From Deltaproteobacteria bacterium (GTDB lineage: Bacteria; Desulfobacterota; Syntrophorhabdia; Syntrophorhabdales; Syntrophorhabdaceae): a DNA stretch of 64,000 nucleotides. The notes below the pieces were generated by a model. It did no database searches and was not told the origin of the DNA. It saw only the letters and a list, made by a program, of their open reading frames with translations. Both the position numbers and the translations under genes were made by a program. The stretch spans positions 124,001-188,000 of the forward strand of contig JAKLET010000001.1 in NCBI GenBank assembly GCA_022711595.1, written 5' to 3'. This document shows, piece by piece, positions 1 to 7,975 of the stretch (positions within the stretch are counted from its first letter, which is position 1; the number at the start of each line of letters is the position of its first letter).

Positions 1-646
1 AGACATATTCGAGCGCTGGAAAAAGCGCTTCGGCATCGAGATCATCGACGGCATCGGCTCCACGGAAATGCTCCACATCTTTCTAAGCAACCGCCCGGGC
101 GATATCAAGCCGGGCTCCACGGGAAAACCCGTCCCCGGCTACGAGCTGAAGCTTGTCGGCGATGACGGCCAGGAAGTTCCCAGAGGCGAGATCGGCACCC
201 TGCACGTCAAGGGCGACAGCGCGGCCCAGCAATACTGGCGCAAGCGCGACAAGACGCGCACCACCATGCAGGGCGAATGGGTCAACACGGGCGACAAGTA
301 CTATGTTGATGAAGAAGGCTACTACTGGTGTGCCGGCCGTGCCGACGACATGCTGAAGGTCGGCGGCATCTGGGTCTCACCCGTCGAGGTCGAGAACTGC
401 CTCAGTCAGCACCCCGCCGTTCTTGAATGCGCCGTCGTGGGCGCCCCCGATGAAAAAAACCTCGCCAAACCGAAGGCATTCGTGGTGCTCCGGGAAGGCT
501 TCGAGAAATCGGAAGAGCTCAAGGAAGAAATGAAAAAGTGGGTCCTCGACAGGCAGGCCAAGTTCAAATACCCGCGGTGGGTGGAATTCGTTGACCAGCT
601 CCCCAAGAGCGCAACGGGCAAGATACAGCGTTTCAAATTGAGATAA
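1..646 (+). CDS. Benzoate-CoA ligase-like AMP-forming acyl-CoA synthetase (5' truncated by window edge)
   Basis: Only the last ~214 residues are present; the frame is open from base 2. Adenylate-forming enzymes of this family activate carboxylates (here probably an aromatic acid) to CoA thioesters through an acyl-adenylate. Visible signatures are DGIGSTEMLHIF near the start, the hinge region GRADDMLKVGGIWVSP, and the C-terminal PKSATGKIQRF containing the catalytic lysine (TGK). The STEMLHIF stretch and C-terminal spacing resemble benzoate-CoA ligases more than acetyl-CoA synthetases (family knowledge). A strong terminator follows, so the gene ends its transcription unit. Substrate cannot be fixed from this fragment. 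Confidence 0.85.
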   Translation, partial: DIFERWKKRFGIEIIDGIGSTEMLHIFLSNRPGDIKPGSTGKPVPGYELKLVGDDGQEVPRGEIGTLHVKGDSAAQQYWRKRDKTRTTMQGEWVNTGDKYYVDEEGYYWCAGRADDMLKVGGIWVSPVEVENCLSQHPAVLECAVVGAPDEKNLAKPKAFVVLREGFEKSEELKEEMKKWVLDRQAKFKYPRWVEFVDQLPKSATGKIQRFKLR

Positions 647-696
647 AAAAGCTTCTTAGTCCCGGGATTTCATCGTTTCAGATGAATATCCTGTTG

Positions 697-738
697 AAAA
701 ACCCCTCCCGTCTTAACAGACCCGGAGGGGTTTTCTTT
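697..738 (+). terminator. Rho-independent terminator after the CoA ligase gene
   Basis: An 11-bp perfect stem (698-708 with 724-734, core CCCCTCC/GGAGGGG) is followed by TTTTCTTT. The A tract on the left arm makes it potentially bidirectional. Confidence 0.9.
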
Positions 739-992
739 GCCGGTGACCGTACCGCCCCGAAAAAAGGCCCGCAGCTGAAAAAGCAAAATGGTCTTGCCTG
801 TCACATACGTTAGTAAAAGTATTAACTGACAAATATATCAGTACATTTCCATCATATTTCACGGCAATTTTTGTGAGTATACATATCTATACGATTTTAT
901 TAAGAATATTATTTGGCACAGGAAATGCTCTAACATGATCAAGGCAAATACTGTTGAACGGACCTCATAATAAGGCGAAAGGAGTAATTGTT
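739..992 (+). other. AT-rich upstream region of the flavoprotein operon
   Basis: Between the terminator and the flavoprotein start there is no credible ORF. The stretch about 790-910 is markedly more AT-rich than its surroundings, which would suit binding of an enhancer-type activator upstream of the sigma-54-like promoter (inference). Confidence 0.45.
913..929 (+). promoter_or_regulatory. Sigma-54 (RpoN)-type -24/-12 promoter
   Basis: TTGGCACAGGAAATGCT matches the consensus TTGGCAC-N4/5-TTGCW: GG at 915-916 and GC at 927-928 have the required 12-bp spacing. One mismatch lies in the -12 box (ATGCT for TTGCT). It is about 65 bp upstream of the flavoprotein start, which would imply an enhancer-binding activator. 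Confidence 0.6.
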
Positions 993-2570
993 ATGAAAAA
1001 GGATGCTTCGAACGAGAAAGCCGAAAGAACAGAAACAAAAAAGGAAGTGGCTGCCCTGAACAGGCGCGATCTCTTGAAAACTTCACTCGGTTTCGGGGCC
1101 ATTGCGGCAGCCGGAGCTTTGGGCCTTCATTTTTCCGGCAGCAAGGCAGAAGCGGCCCCGCTTCGTCAAATGCCGAAAAAGTGGGATGAAGAATACGATG
1201 TCGTGATAATCGGTTCCGGCTTCGCCGGCCTCGCCGCTGCCGCAGAGGCAGCAGCAGCCGGTGCGAAGGCCGTCATACTCGAGAAAATGCCCACATACGG
1301 GGGCAACTCGATCATAAACGGCGGCGTGTACGCGTCCTGGGACGATGAATACCATCTGCGTCAAAAATTGAACCTTGGCAATGACAGCCCTGAACAGCAC
1401 AAGACGGACACACTCAAGGGCGGCGATTTCTATGGTTTTCCGGAACTCGTGGATATACTCACGAAGGGAGCGACACCGGCGCTTAACTGGATGATCGACA
1501 AAGGAGGCCTCAAGATCAGGGAGGCGGTCACAAGGGCCGGCGGACACAGCGCCTACAGGACCCATACCTGCGTTGAAGGCGTGGGGCGCGGTTTCACGGA
1601 AGCCATCAAGAAAATTGCCGAAGGAAAAGGGGCAAAGATAAGGCTGAAAACCAGGGTCACCTGGATCTGGCGGAAAGATGTCAACAGTCCTGTAGCAGGC
1701 GTCGAAGTGGAGACCGCAAAGGGAAAGAAGAACATCAGGATAAAGAAGGCTCTCATACTTGCTTCCGGCGGTTTCAGCAGGGACATCGAGATGCGCAAGG
1801 CGTTCAATCCGGGGATAGTCCCTGAATTCAACTGCACCAATCACCCGGGCGCAACAGGTGAGATCCTCCGCTTTGCCCAGTCGATCGGTGCCGATTCCCT
1901 GCAGCTCGCTTTCATCCAGTTGTATCCCTTCGCAGAACCGGAAACCGGGATCCTCGACACACCCGCCGTCTATCCCTTCAATGGTGTCGGCTACGGCCTC
2001 GTATATGTGAGCAAGGAAGGCAAGAGGTTCGTCAACGAACTTGAACGGCGCGACGTATGCTCCTATGCCCAGATCAAACTCGGGCAAAAACCGACCTACT
2101 CCATATTCAACGACAAGATGGTCATTAAGATGGGCGGTTCAAAGGAAGAGGTCGAGAAAGGGATCAAGAAAGGACGCTTCATCAAGGCCGCAACAATAGC
2201 CGAACTGGCGGGAAAGCTGAAAATACCGGCCGACGCCCTTCAGGCGACAATAGCGAAGCACAACCAGTATATCAAGGACGGCAAAGACCCCGAACAGAAC
2301 AAACCGATGACGAAGAGCATGATCCCTCTCGAAGAGGGCCCTTTTTACGGCGTGGCCCAGTGGCCCGCCGTGCACCACACCATGGGCGGCCTGAGAATAA
2401 ACAAGGATGCCCAGGTCATAGACATATGGGGCGACCCCATACCGCGCCTTTATGCTGCCGGCGAGGTGGCCGGCGGCGTCCACGGGTCGAACCGCCTCGG
2501 GAGCAACGCCATTCCCGACTGTGTTGTCTTCGGCAGAATAGCCGGGCTCAACGCGGCAAAGGAAAAGTGA
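993..2570 (+). CDS. Tat-exported FAD-dependent reductase, flavocytochrome c/fumarate reductase family
   Basis: A 525-aa periplasmic flavoprotein of the flavocytochrome c (FAD_binding_2) family. ATG at 993 is chosen over an in-frame upstream codon at 954 because AAAGGAG sits at 978-984. A twin-arginine signal (NRRDLLKTS, residues 23-31) with a hydrophobic stretch ends near AEA at ~53. The FAD dinucleotide-binding motif VVIIGSGFAGLAAAA and EK-PTYGGNS follow at ~69-105; the C-terminal FAD contact is the region TMGGLRI to AAGEVAGGVHGSNRLGSNA. Members reduce C=C bonds of fumarate, methacrylate, urocanate and related acids; the acceptor here is unknown. There is no haem domain: electrons presumably come from the multihaem cytochrome encoded next, and tatA follows. 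Confidence 0.85.
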   Translation: MKKDASNEKAERTETKKEVAALNRRDLLKTSLGFGAIAAAGALGLHFSGSKAEAAPLRQMPKKWDEEYDVVIIGSGFAGLAAAAEAAAAGAKAVILEKMPTYGGNSIINGGVYASWDDEYHLRQKLNLGNDSPEQHKTDTLKGGDFYGFPELVDILTKGATPALNWMIDKGGLKIREAVTRAGGHSAYRTHTCVEGVGRGFTEAIKKIAEGKGAKIRLKTRVTWIWRKDVNSPVAGVEVETAKGKKNIRIKKALILASGGFSRDIEMRKAFNPGIVPEFNCTNHPGATGEILRFAQSIGADSLQLAFIQLYPFAEPETGILDTPAVYPFNGVGYGLVYVSKEGKRFVNELERRDVCSYAQIKLGQKPTYSIFNDKMVIKMGGSKEEVEKGIKKGRFIKAATIAELAGKLKIPADALQATIAKHNQYIKDGKDPEQNKPMTKSMIPLEEGPFYGVAQWPAVHHTMGGLRINKDAQVIDIWGDPIPRLYAAGEVAGGVHGSNRLGSNAIPDCVVFGRIAGLNAAKEK

Positions 2571-2650
2571 TAAATTATATGCCGGGAAGGTAATGCGGGG
2601 ACCAAAACCCCGCCTCCCCTTCCCGCAATGTGAGTCATGGGACGTGACGA

Positions 2651-3403
2651 ATGAATAGATCTCTTTTGAACACACTGGTCATCACGCTGTTCCTCGTATT
2701 GATAACCGATGCGGGGTACTCCGGAGCAACTTCCAAACCCTCGGTCCCCAAACAATCCTGCCATCAATGTCACAACGAATTCACCCCTCTCTTGCCGGCA
2801 AAACATCCCACCGTTGCCGGAAAAGATATCAGTTCGTGCACATCATGTCACGTCCCTGACTCACAAAACAAGGCAAAACCGGAACCCTATTCATCAAAGC
2901 TTCACCTGTCCCACATGCAGCAGAACGCCAAATTGGACTGCATGACGTGCCACATCTGGCAGCCAGGCAAGTCCTTTGGGCTGAAAGGAACAAAAATATC
3001 TTTTGGCGCCCTTTCAAAAGAAGGTATGGAACAGATCAAAAGGGTCTTTGATTCCTGGGCCGCTTCAAAACATCTCGACGCACACCATGGTAAAAAGAAC
3101 ATCACATGTTCCGGCTGCCACGAAGCAAAGCTGCCGGAGAAAGGTGATTCTGTCGAAAACGACCGCTGCCTCGCCTGTCATGGAGACTTCGAAAAGCTTG
3201 CGAAAAAAACTGAACCCAAAGATTTCCCCGACAGAAACCCGCACAAGTCCCATCTCGGCAGCATCGATTGTGCCGTATGCCACAAAGCCCACGGGCCGTC
3301 AAAATCCTATTGTCTCGATTGCCATAAGAAATTCGATATGAAGATCCCCTTCGGGGATGCCCCGGCAGACCCAAGGGCTGCGGCAGGCGGCAAGGTAAAA
3401 TAA
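2651..3403 (+). CDS. Periplasmic seven-haem c-type cytochrome
   Basis: 250 aa with an N-terminal Sec signal (hydrophobic ~5-22) and seven CxxCH haem c-binding motifs in order: CHQCH, CTSCH, CMTCH, CSGCH, CLACH, CAVCH, CLDCH. The four C-terminal motifs have the spacing of the tetrahaem domain that in Shewanella-type flavocytochrome c is fused to the flavin domain (family knowledge). Here the two parts are separate genes 80 bp apart, suggesting a two-subunit periplasmic reductase that takes electrons from a quinol-oxidising membrane cytochrome (inference). No membrane anchor such as NapC/CymA is encoded nearby. Confidence 0.85.
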   Translation: MNRSLLNTLVITLFLVLITDAGYSGATSKPSVPKQSCHQCHNEFTPLLPAKHPTVAGKDISSCTSCHVPDSQNKAKPEPYSSKLHLSHMQQNAKLDCMTCHIWQPGKSFGLKGTKISFGALSKEGMEQIKRVFDSWAASKHLDAHHGKKNITCSGCHEAKLPEKGDSVENDRCLACHGDFEKLAKKTEPKDFPDRNPHKSHLGSIDCAVCHKAHGPSKSYCLDCHKKFDMKIPFGDAPADPRAAAGGKVK

Positions 3404-3415
3404 GGAGGTATTCAC

Positions 3416-3607
3416 ATGTTTGGTCTAGGCATGCCGGAACTCATCATTATCATGGTGATCGTCCTTATGGTCTTCGGCGCGGGCAGGCTCCCGGAAATCG
3501 GGGGGGCTATCGGGAAAGGGATCAGGAGTTTCAAAAGGTCTGTTGACGGTCCCGATGCGGCTGAGGTCACCGAAAAAAGCGCCACCCGCGGAAACAAGGC
3601 GTCCTGA
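3416..3607 (+). CDS. tatA: Twin-arginine translocase subunit TatA/TatE
   Basis: 63 aa. It has the family architecture: a short N-terminal transmembrane helix (PELIIIMVIVLMVFGAGR), the FG-LPE hinge with GAGRLPEIGGAIGKG, an amphipathic helix (IRSFKRSV) and a polar tail. AAGGAGG lies 8 nt before the ATG, and the gene begins 12 nt after the cytochrome gene, so it is cotranscribed with a Tat substrate (the flavoprotein). tatC is not in the window. It is at the short end for TatA. Confidence 0.92.
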   Translation: MFGLGMPELIIIMVIVLMVFGAGRLPEIGGAIGKGIRSFKRSVDGPDAAEVTEKSATRGNKAS

Positions 3608-3652
3608 CGGCATATTCGGTTTGAGCGCTCATTCAGGCATCCAGGCCGCTTT

Positions 3653-4297
3653 TCATCGTTGTATCACGGCCTGCCATGTCAGCGGCTCCGGCAACCAGGG
3701 ACATTTCATTTCACCTTTCACCGCTTTCATATCCGAGGCGAGAATGCCTGTGTAGGTGCAGTTTCCCTTAGGGTGCTCACGTACAACGGTAACCTCATTC
3801 CCCTTGATATCAATCTTGAGCGTTGCGTTCACCTGACGTTTGTCGGGAAGGGTCCATACCGCATCAAAGGTCTTACTGTTGTCCTTTCTCGTCCAGACCC
3901 CCTTCCTCTGTCCCTCTTCTTGATCCCATACCTGTCCCAGGGCATCGTTCTCATAGTTTTTCAGGAACTTTTGGAAGGCGGCGCAGGTCTTGTTCGGCGC
4001 GGGATCGATATTACACCCGCACGAAAAATCCTCCCACTTGCGATGTTTGCAGGTTTCCTTTTTAACGTGTGAACGGACACCATGCTTCATGCACGTCCGC
4101 TGCGCCTCGGTGTAGCTCGACATTGGTATGAATGTCTCGCCCGTGTAATAGAACACCGTCGGAGCCACCGACATGTGACGGACAAAGGTCGGCTGCCATT
4201 TGTCGTGCCTGCACTCTGCTGAAAAAAGCGGCGGGGCGACAAAAAGTAAAAGCAAAAGAGAAACACAAATGACACTGAAAATGCTGTTGCTCTTCAT
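3653..4297 (-). CDS. Secreted protein of unknown function, paralogue 1
   Basis: About 214 aa with a Sec signal peptide (hydrophobic ~8-26, cleavage near FSA). I do not recognise the family. The mature protein is Cys-rich and begins with KWQPTFVRH, followed by FIP-SS-EAQ, CGCNI-P-PN-TCAAFQ, a GVWTR-FDAVWT block and a C-terminal CTY-G-L-SDM-V-G block. The same blocks recur in the gene at 6612-7253. The tail (FDAVWT, VTVVREHPKGNCTYTG) looks like a small beta-rich ligand- or matrix-binding fold (inference). The start is uncertain by one codon (ATGATG at 4300-4295) behind GGAGG at 4303-4307. Confidence 0.75.
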   Translation of the reverse strand: MKSNSIFSVICVSLLLLLFVAPPLFSAECRHDKWQPTFVRHMSVAPTVFYYTGETFIPMSSYTEAQRTCMKHGVRSHVKKETCKHRKWEDFSCGCNIDPAPNKTCAAFQKFLKNYENDALGQVWDQEEGQRKGVWTRKDNSKTFDAVWTLPDKRQVNATLKIDIKGNEVTVVREHPKGNCTYTGILASDMKAVKGEMKCPWLPEPLTWQAVIQR

Positions 4298-4396
4298 CAT
4301 TTCCTCCCCGGACCTCAATGAAGCTTAAAAAAAGGTAATATTCTCCCGCGCGGGACCTGTATAAAAAATCGATCTTTTTGCGGGACGATAACAAGG

Positions 4397-4425
4397 ATGT
4401 TATCAGATAGCGCGCCTGACGTCAA
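4397..4425 (-). promoter_or_regulatory. Sigma-70-type promoter of secreted paralogue 1
   Basis: On the minus strand TTGACG (4425-4420), a 17-nt spacer, then TAACAT (4402-4397). The paralogue at 7253 has the same arrangement, including flanking CCATTGAC and GATAACATC-TTGT, which strengthens both calls. Confidence 0.65.
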
Positions 4426-4461
4426 TGGCGGACTTGCCGCCGCACAGCGCCCTCCCTTAAA

Positions 4462-5298
4462 TTATCTTGCGGCTTGCGGGGATGCCCCTTTACGGCCGCG
4501 AAGCATCGGCAGCAGTAAAATTATGGCGGCGGCGGCTATAAGATGCTTCAATGTATGTCCGCTGATAAAACCCAACCGGGTAAAGACTGCTGAGTCATAA
4601 ATTTCGAGCGCTTTTGCGCACCCGTATATCGCAATAACGAAGAGGAGATATGCCCCTTTCGTATAGCGCGGCGGAAAAAGGGCGAGCATGAGGGGAATGG
4701 CGATCATGGGATAGAACTGCATGAAAATATAAGGCCGAAGGTCGCCATGCCCTGCCTGCTGTGTCGTGTACCAGTAAGCAACGCTGCAAACACCTGTAAT
4801 GACAAGAGGCAAAAGCATCAGGAGTCCGGCTTTCACATTGATCCGTTCCGCCGCCGTTACTGACAGAAAAGAGGCAAAGATGAGCGTCATGGGCAGCCTG
4901 TCCCATAAAAGCGTGCCGTCCGAAGGGGCCAGGTGATAATACGACGACCCGAAAGCGGTCAGGGCAACACCCAAAAAAAGAACGGCGTAGGGCCACCGCT
5001 CCAACGGATCGATAAAAAAGGCCCCCCTTGCAGTCCACCCCGGGAACGCGGTAATGAACATCCCGAGGACACCGGCGGCAAAAAACCCCGCATTGGAGAC
5101 AACGTTCATGAAATTGGGAACACCAGGGAGGCTGCGCTCGTCTGCAAAATGATGGTATGACTGCGGCTGGCTGACGGGAGGAAGAAGGCACAGGATGATG
5201 ACGGACACAACGGTCACCGCTATAAGGACGATGATCCTGCCCCCGGTCTCCCCCCGCTTCCCTTCCAGGGCGGAAACATCCCCGGTGCCTTCTTTCAT
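4462..5298 (-). CDS. Seven-TM membrane protein of the CREST/ceramidase-like superfamily
   Basis: 278 aa, about seven hydrophobic segments. Motifs typical of bacterial CREST (alkaline ceramidase/PAQR-type) proteins are visible: FADER and PNFMNVVSNAGF, then FGSSYYHLAPSDGTLLWDR (Ser, His and Asp that in the superfamily form the zinc site), and SGHTLKHL with paired His near the C terminus. These enzymes are predicted metal-dependent amide hydrolases acting on membrane lipids; activity here is inferred only. ATG overlaps the stop of the preceding gene (ATGA, 5295-5298) and GAAGGGA lies upstream, so translation is coupled. Confidence 0.7.
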   Translation of the reverse strand: MKEGTGDVSALEGKRGETGGRIIVLIAVTVVSVIILCLLPPVSQPQSYHHFADERSLPGVPNFMNVVSNAGFFAAGVLGMFITAFPGWTARGAFFIDPLERWPYAVLFLGVALTAFGSSYYHLAPSDGTLLWDRLPMTLIFASFLSVTAAERINVKAGLLMLLPLVITGVCSVAYWYTTQQAGHGDLRPYIFMQFYPMIAIPLMLALFPPRYTKGAYLLFVIAIYGCAKALEIYDSAVFTRLGFISGHTLKHLIAAAAIILLLPMLRGRKGASPQAAR

Positions 5299-5774
5299 GG
5301 ATCGGTCCCTTCACCCGCCGCCGGCCCGGAGCGCCGCGCGAAGATAAAATGGACAGCACCGGCGATGAGCACGGGAACAAAAAGGATAACGGGCAGGGTG
5401 GTATCGTTGATGAGGTACCCGCCCATCCCGCCGTCAAGGTCCGCCACGCCAAAGCGGCCGTGGTGACGGAAATAGGTCAGCGCCATATCATGCATCACTT
5501 CCGAAAAATAAAGGAAGGCAATAACGATCGTATAAACCGATTCGACAAAGAAAAGGACGGGTATCCACCATCCTTTTCTGCCGGAGCGCAGGCATTTCCA
5601 TATCAGCAGCGGCACGACCGCGCCGGGCACGAGAAGGACCAGCACTATCCAGTAGTTCGGGCGCATATCGAGAGGGAGCAGGGCGTGTATGTAATAGACG
5701 CAAAGGAGGGCGAACATTAAAAAGACCGTGACCGTCTTGATCCATATCAAAAGGAAGAACATCTTCCGCGCCAT
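5295..5774 (-). CDS. Small membrane protein, unknown function
   Basis: 159 aa with four predicted transmembrane helices (about residues 5-28, 40-60, 70-92, 125-147) and a loop rich in His/Asp/Gly (FRHHGRFGVADLDGGMGG). No family recognised. GGAGG lies 8 nt before the ATG. It starts 3 nt after the stop of the ankyrin gene and overlaps the CREST-like gene by 4 nt, so the three form a tight operon. Confidence 0.7.
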   Translation of the reverse strand: MARKMFFLLIWIKTVTVFLMFALLCVYYIHALLPLDMRPNYWIVLVLLVPGAVVPLLIWKCLRSGRKGWWIPVLFFVESVYTIVIAFLYFSEVMHDMALTYFRHHGRFGVADLDGGMGGYLINDTTLPVILFVPVLIAGAVHFIFARRSGPAAGEGTDP

Positions 5775-5777
5775 GGA

Positions 5778-6566
5778 TCACTCCTCCTTCTTTTGAACCT
5801 TTTTGACCGCATCGCGCAGGTAAATGACCATCTCCATGTTCTTTGCCGCCATGGCGACATCAAGGGGCGTGGAACCTGCCGGGAATATCGCCCAGTCACG
5901 GGTGGTCCGTGCCCCGATGTCTGCACCGCGGAAAACAAGGATGTCGGCGGTCTCCGGGGCGCCTTCAAAGGCGGCCCAGTGCAGGGGTGTCCAGCCTGAC
6001 GAGTCACGGGCGTTCACGTCGGCCCCGTGGGCCAAAAGCAGAAAAACAAACTCCTTCTTGTTCCAGTTGGCCGCGATATGGAGCGCACCCTTCAGGTATT
6101 CGTCGCCCCTGTTCACATCGGCACCCCTGGCTATGAGGAATCTCGCCTTGTCAATGGCATCCCAGTAAACAGCCCACATGAGCGGTGTTGTCCCCTTTTT
6201 GCTCCTTGCGTTCACATCGGCACCCCTGGCTATGAGGAGTTCGCTGATCTCAACGCTCTGGTTGAAAAGCGGCGTCATCCCGAAATCATTGTCCCTTGCG
6301 TTCACATCGGCACCCTTTTCGATAAGCAGCCGCGCGACCTCCCTGGATTTTGCGATATGGAGCGGTGTCTCGCCGATCTCTCCGCGGGCATTCACATTCG
6401 CGCCCCTGCCGACAAGGTCAATGACCTTTTCAATGTCACCCTCCGCGGCGGCGTCAAAGAGTGCATCGTCCACCCGGGACGCCTGCCCGAAGGCGGTGTG
6501 CGCCCACAGCGACAGAAGGATTGTCAATACAGCGATGAGCACTGCCGAATTTCGACCGGTTGTCAT
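5778..6566 (-). CDS. Exported ankyrin-repeat protein
   Basis: About 262 aa. ATG at 6566 is preferred over a TTG at 6590 because GGAGAAGGG precedes it. An N-terminal signal peptide (hydrophobic LIAVLTILLSLWAHTAFG) is followed by about six ankyrin repeats with the typical GADVNAR and TPLH(I/W)A signatures. Ankyrin arrays mediate protein-protein contacts; export suggests a periplasmic scaffold. The DNA of the GADVNAR units is itself strongly repeated. It is second in the minus-strand island and starts 45 nt after the secreted paralogue 2 gene. Confidence 0.85.
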   Translation of the reverse strand: MTTGRNSAVLIAVLTILLSLWAHTAFGQASRVDDALFDAAAEGDIEKVIDLVGRGANVNARGEIGETPLHIAKSREVARLLIEKGADVNARDNDFGMTPLFNQSVEISELLIARGADVNARSKKGTTPLMWAVYWDAIDKARFLIARGADVNRGDEYLKGALHIAANWNKKEFVFLLLAHGADVNARDSSGWTPLHWAAFEGAPETADILVFRGADIGARTTRDWAIFPAGSTPLDVAMAAKNMEMVIYLRDAVKKVQKKEE

Positions 6567-6611
6567 AGTCCCTTCTCCGTTGCCCTCCAAAACAGCACGG
6601 GCTCTCCAATA

Positions 6612-7253
6612 TCAAGGTTGGATCGTCGCCCGCCATGGTATCGGACCCGGAGCCCAGGAACATCCGTATGTGCCGCTTACGGTCCTCATGTCGGAGTCAA
6701 GGTTGCCCCGATAGGTGCAGGTTCCCCTCTGCTGACGCCTGGCGACATTCACATCGTTTCCTCTTATGCCGATGGTGAGCACCGCCCGTTCCTGCGGCTG
6801 TCCGCGCGTGGTCCAGACCGCATCAAAGGTATTGCTCGTGCCCCTTCTTGTCCAGACCCCGCTCCAGCCTGATTCCTGCTCGTTCCATACCCTCCCCAGA
6901 ACATTTGTTTCATAGGTCCTCAGGAAGTTCTGGAAGGCTGCGCAGGTCCTGTTAGGCGACGGCGTTATATTGCAGCCGCAGCCGAACCCGCCCCAATCGC
7001 GCTGCGCGCAGGTCTGGCCGTTAATGGCCATTCGGACACCCCGGTTTCGGCAGAGCTGCTGCGCTTCCTGGGGAGACGAGACAGGTATGAAGGTGCTCCC
7101 GGTAAAATAGAATACGGTGGGTGACACGGAGTTATGGCGTACAAATGTCGGCTGCCAGGTGTTGCCCCCGCATTCATCGGCAAAAAGCGCCGCAGGGCTT
7201 AAACACACAAATAGAGCGCAGAAACAAACCGTAAGGACAAAATAACCTTTCAT
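6612..7253 (-). CDS. Secreted protein of unknown function, paralogue 2
   Basis: 213 aa from the ATG at 7253, chosen because GGGAGGA lies just upstream; the frame is open to 7355. There is a signal peptide (ALFVCLSPAALFA). Homologous along its whole length to the product at 3653-4297: TWQPTFVRH, FIPVSS-EAQ, CGCNITPSPN-TCAAFQ, GVWTR, FDAVWT, CTY-G-LDSDM. Conserved cysteines suggest disulfides in an oxidising compartment. No known function. First gene of the minus-strand island. Confidence 0.75.
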   Translation of the reverse strand: MKGYFVLTVCFCALFVCLSPAALFADECGGNTWQPTFVRHNSVSPTVFYFTGSTFIPVSSPQEAQQLCRNRGVRMAINGQTCAQRDWGGFGCGCNITPSPNRTCAAFQNFLRTYETNVLGRVWNEQESGWSGVWTRRGTSNTFDAVWTTRGQPQERAVLTIGIRGNDVNVARRQQRGTCTYRGNLDSDMRTVSGTYGCSWAPGPIPWRATIQP

Positions 7254-7345
7254 GGTTTCCTCCCTTAGTTTTTGTGTAAAAAAATAAATCTCCCCTGTTT
7301 CCCGGCCAATGGAACTCAATATTTCACCAAAGCTATTATACAAAG

Positions 7346-7374
7346 ATGTTATCAATAGACTGGTTTTAAGTCAA
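7346..7374 (-). promoter_or_regulatory. Sigma-70-type promoter of secreted paralogue 2 / ankyrin island
   Basis: Minus strand TTGACT (7374-7369), 17-nt spacer, TAACAT (7351-7346), about 95 nt before the start codon. Near-copy of the promoter at 4397-4425. Confidence 0.65.
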
Positions 7375-7462
7375 TGGCTCTATCCTGTTCACGGTTTGGC
7401 TTGCTTCGAAAAAGGACATCTGGTAATGTGACCGATATAACAATCACACAGGAGGAAACAAA

Positions 7463-7873
7463 ATGAGGGCATCCCTTTTTATCTTTACCGCCTTTATCGC
7501 CCTGTGCACCTTTGCGTGTACACATAATGAAAAAGTCCGGAACCCCGCCCCGGAGACGATCAGGGAGTTCGGCGATCCTTCCCGGGAAATAAGAGTGTCC
7601 GTGGGTGAGAAGTTTTCCATTGTTCTTGATTCGAACGCAACGACGGGCTACTCATGGCAGACCGCAAAAAAGGCTGTCGGTCCCGTGGTAAAGTTCATCA
7701 GCAGGGATTACGAGGCACCCCGGACAAAGATGGCAGGGGCGGGCGGCAGGGAACACCTCACGTTCAGGGCCGAATCGGCCGGCACGGAAAAGCTGACCTT
7801 CCATTATCTGCGCCCGTGGGAAAAAGATACGGAACCAGCCCGCACGGTAACCTTCACAGTGGTGGCAAAATAA
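7463..7873 (+). CDS. Chagasin-family (I42) cysteine-protease inhibitor-like lipoprotein
   Basis: 136 aa. A lipoprotein signal ends in LCTFAC (lipid-modified Cys ~19). The mature domain carries the three loops that in chagasin insert into papain-like proteases: the NPTTGYxW loop (here NATTGYSW), a GxGG loop (AGAGGREHLTF) and RPWE near the C terminus, in family order and spacing. It probably inhibits C1 cysteine proteases in or outside the periplasm; the bacterial role is generally unknown. AGGAGG precedes the ATG. Monocistronic, divergent from the secreted/ankyrin island. Confidence 0.85.
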   Translation: MRASLFIFTAFIALCTFACTHNEKVRNPAPETIREFGDPSREIRVSVGEKFSIVLDSNATTGYSWQTAKKAVGPVVKFISRDYEAPRTKMAGAGGREHLTFRAESAGTEKLTFHYLRPWEKDTEPARTVTFTVVAK

Positions 7874-7889
7874 CTGCAGTTCCGATGTT

Positions 7890-7975
7890 CCAGCGTTTGT
7901 GAAACGCTCCAGGGAAAGACAATATCCCCTTGATCCTCCCCTGGAACTTTGAACTTTGAAACTCTTGAACTTTTT
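7890..7975. repeat. Gene-end spacer with nested hairpins (convergent)
   Basis: AGCGTTT-gtg-AAACGCT (7892-7908) is a perfect hairpin, and the flanking TCCAGGG pairs with a downstream CCCTGGA. The right side is a run of TTGAACTTTGAAACTCTTGAAC followed by a T tract. It sits between converging genes and belongs to the family described in the findings. Confidence 0.55.

Noticed and set aside
1083-2087. Minus-strand open frame of 334 codons inside the flavoprotein
   Set aside because: Shadow of a well-supported Tat flavoprotein gene.
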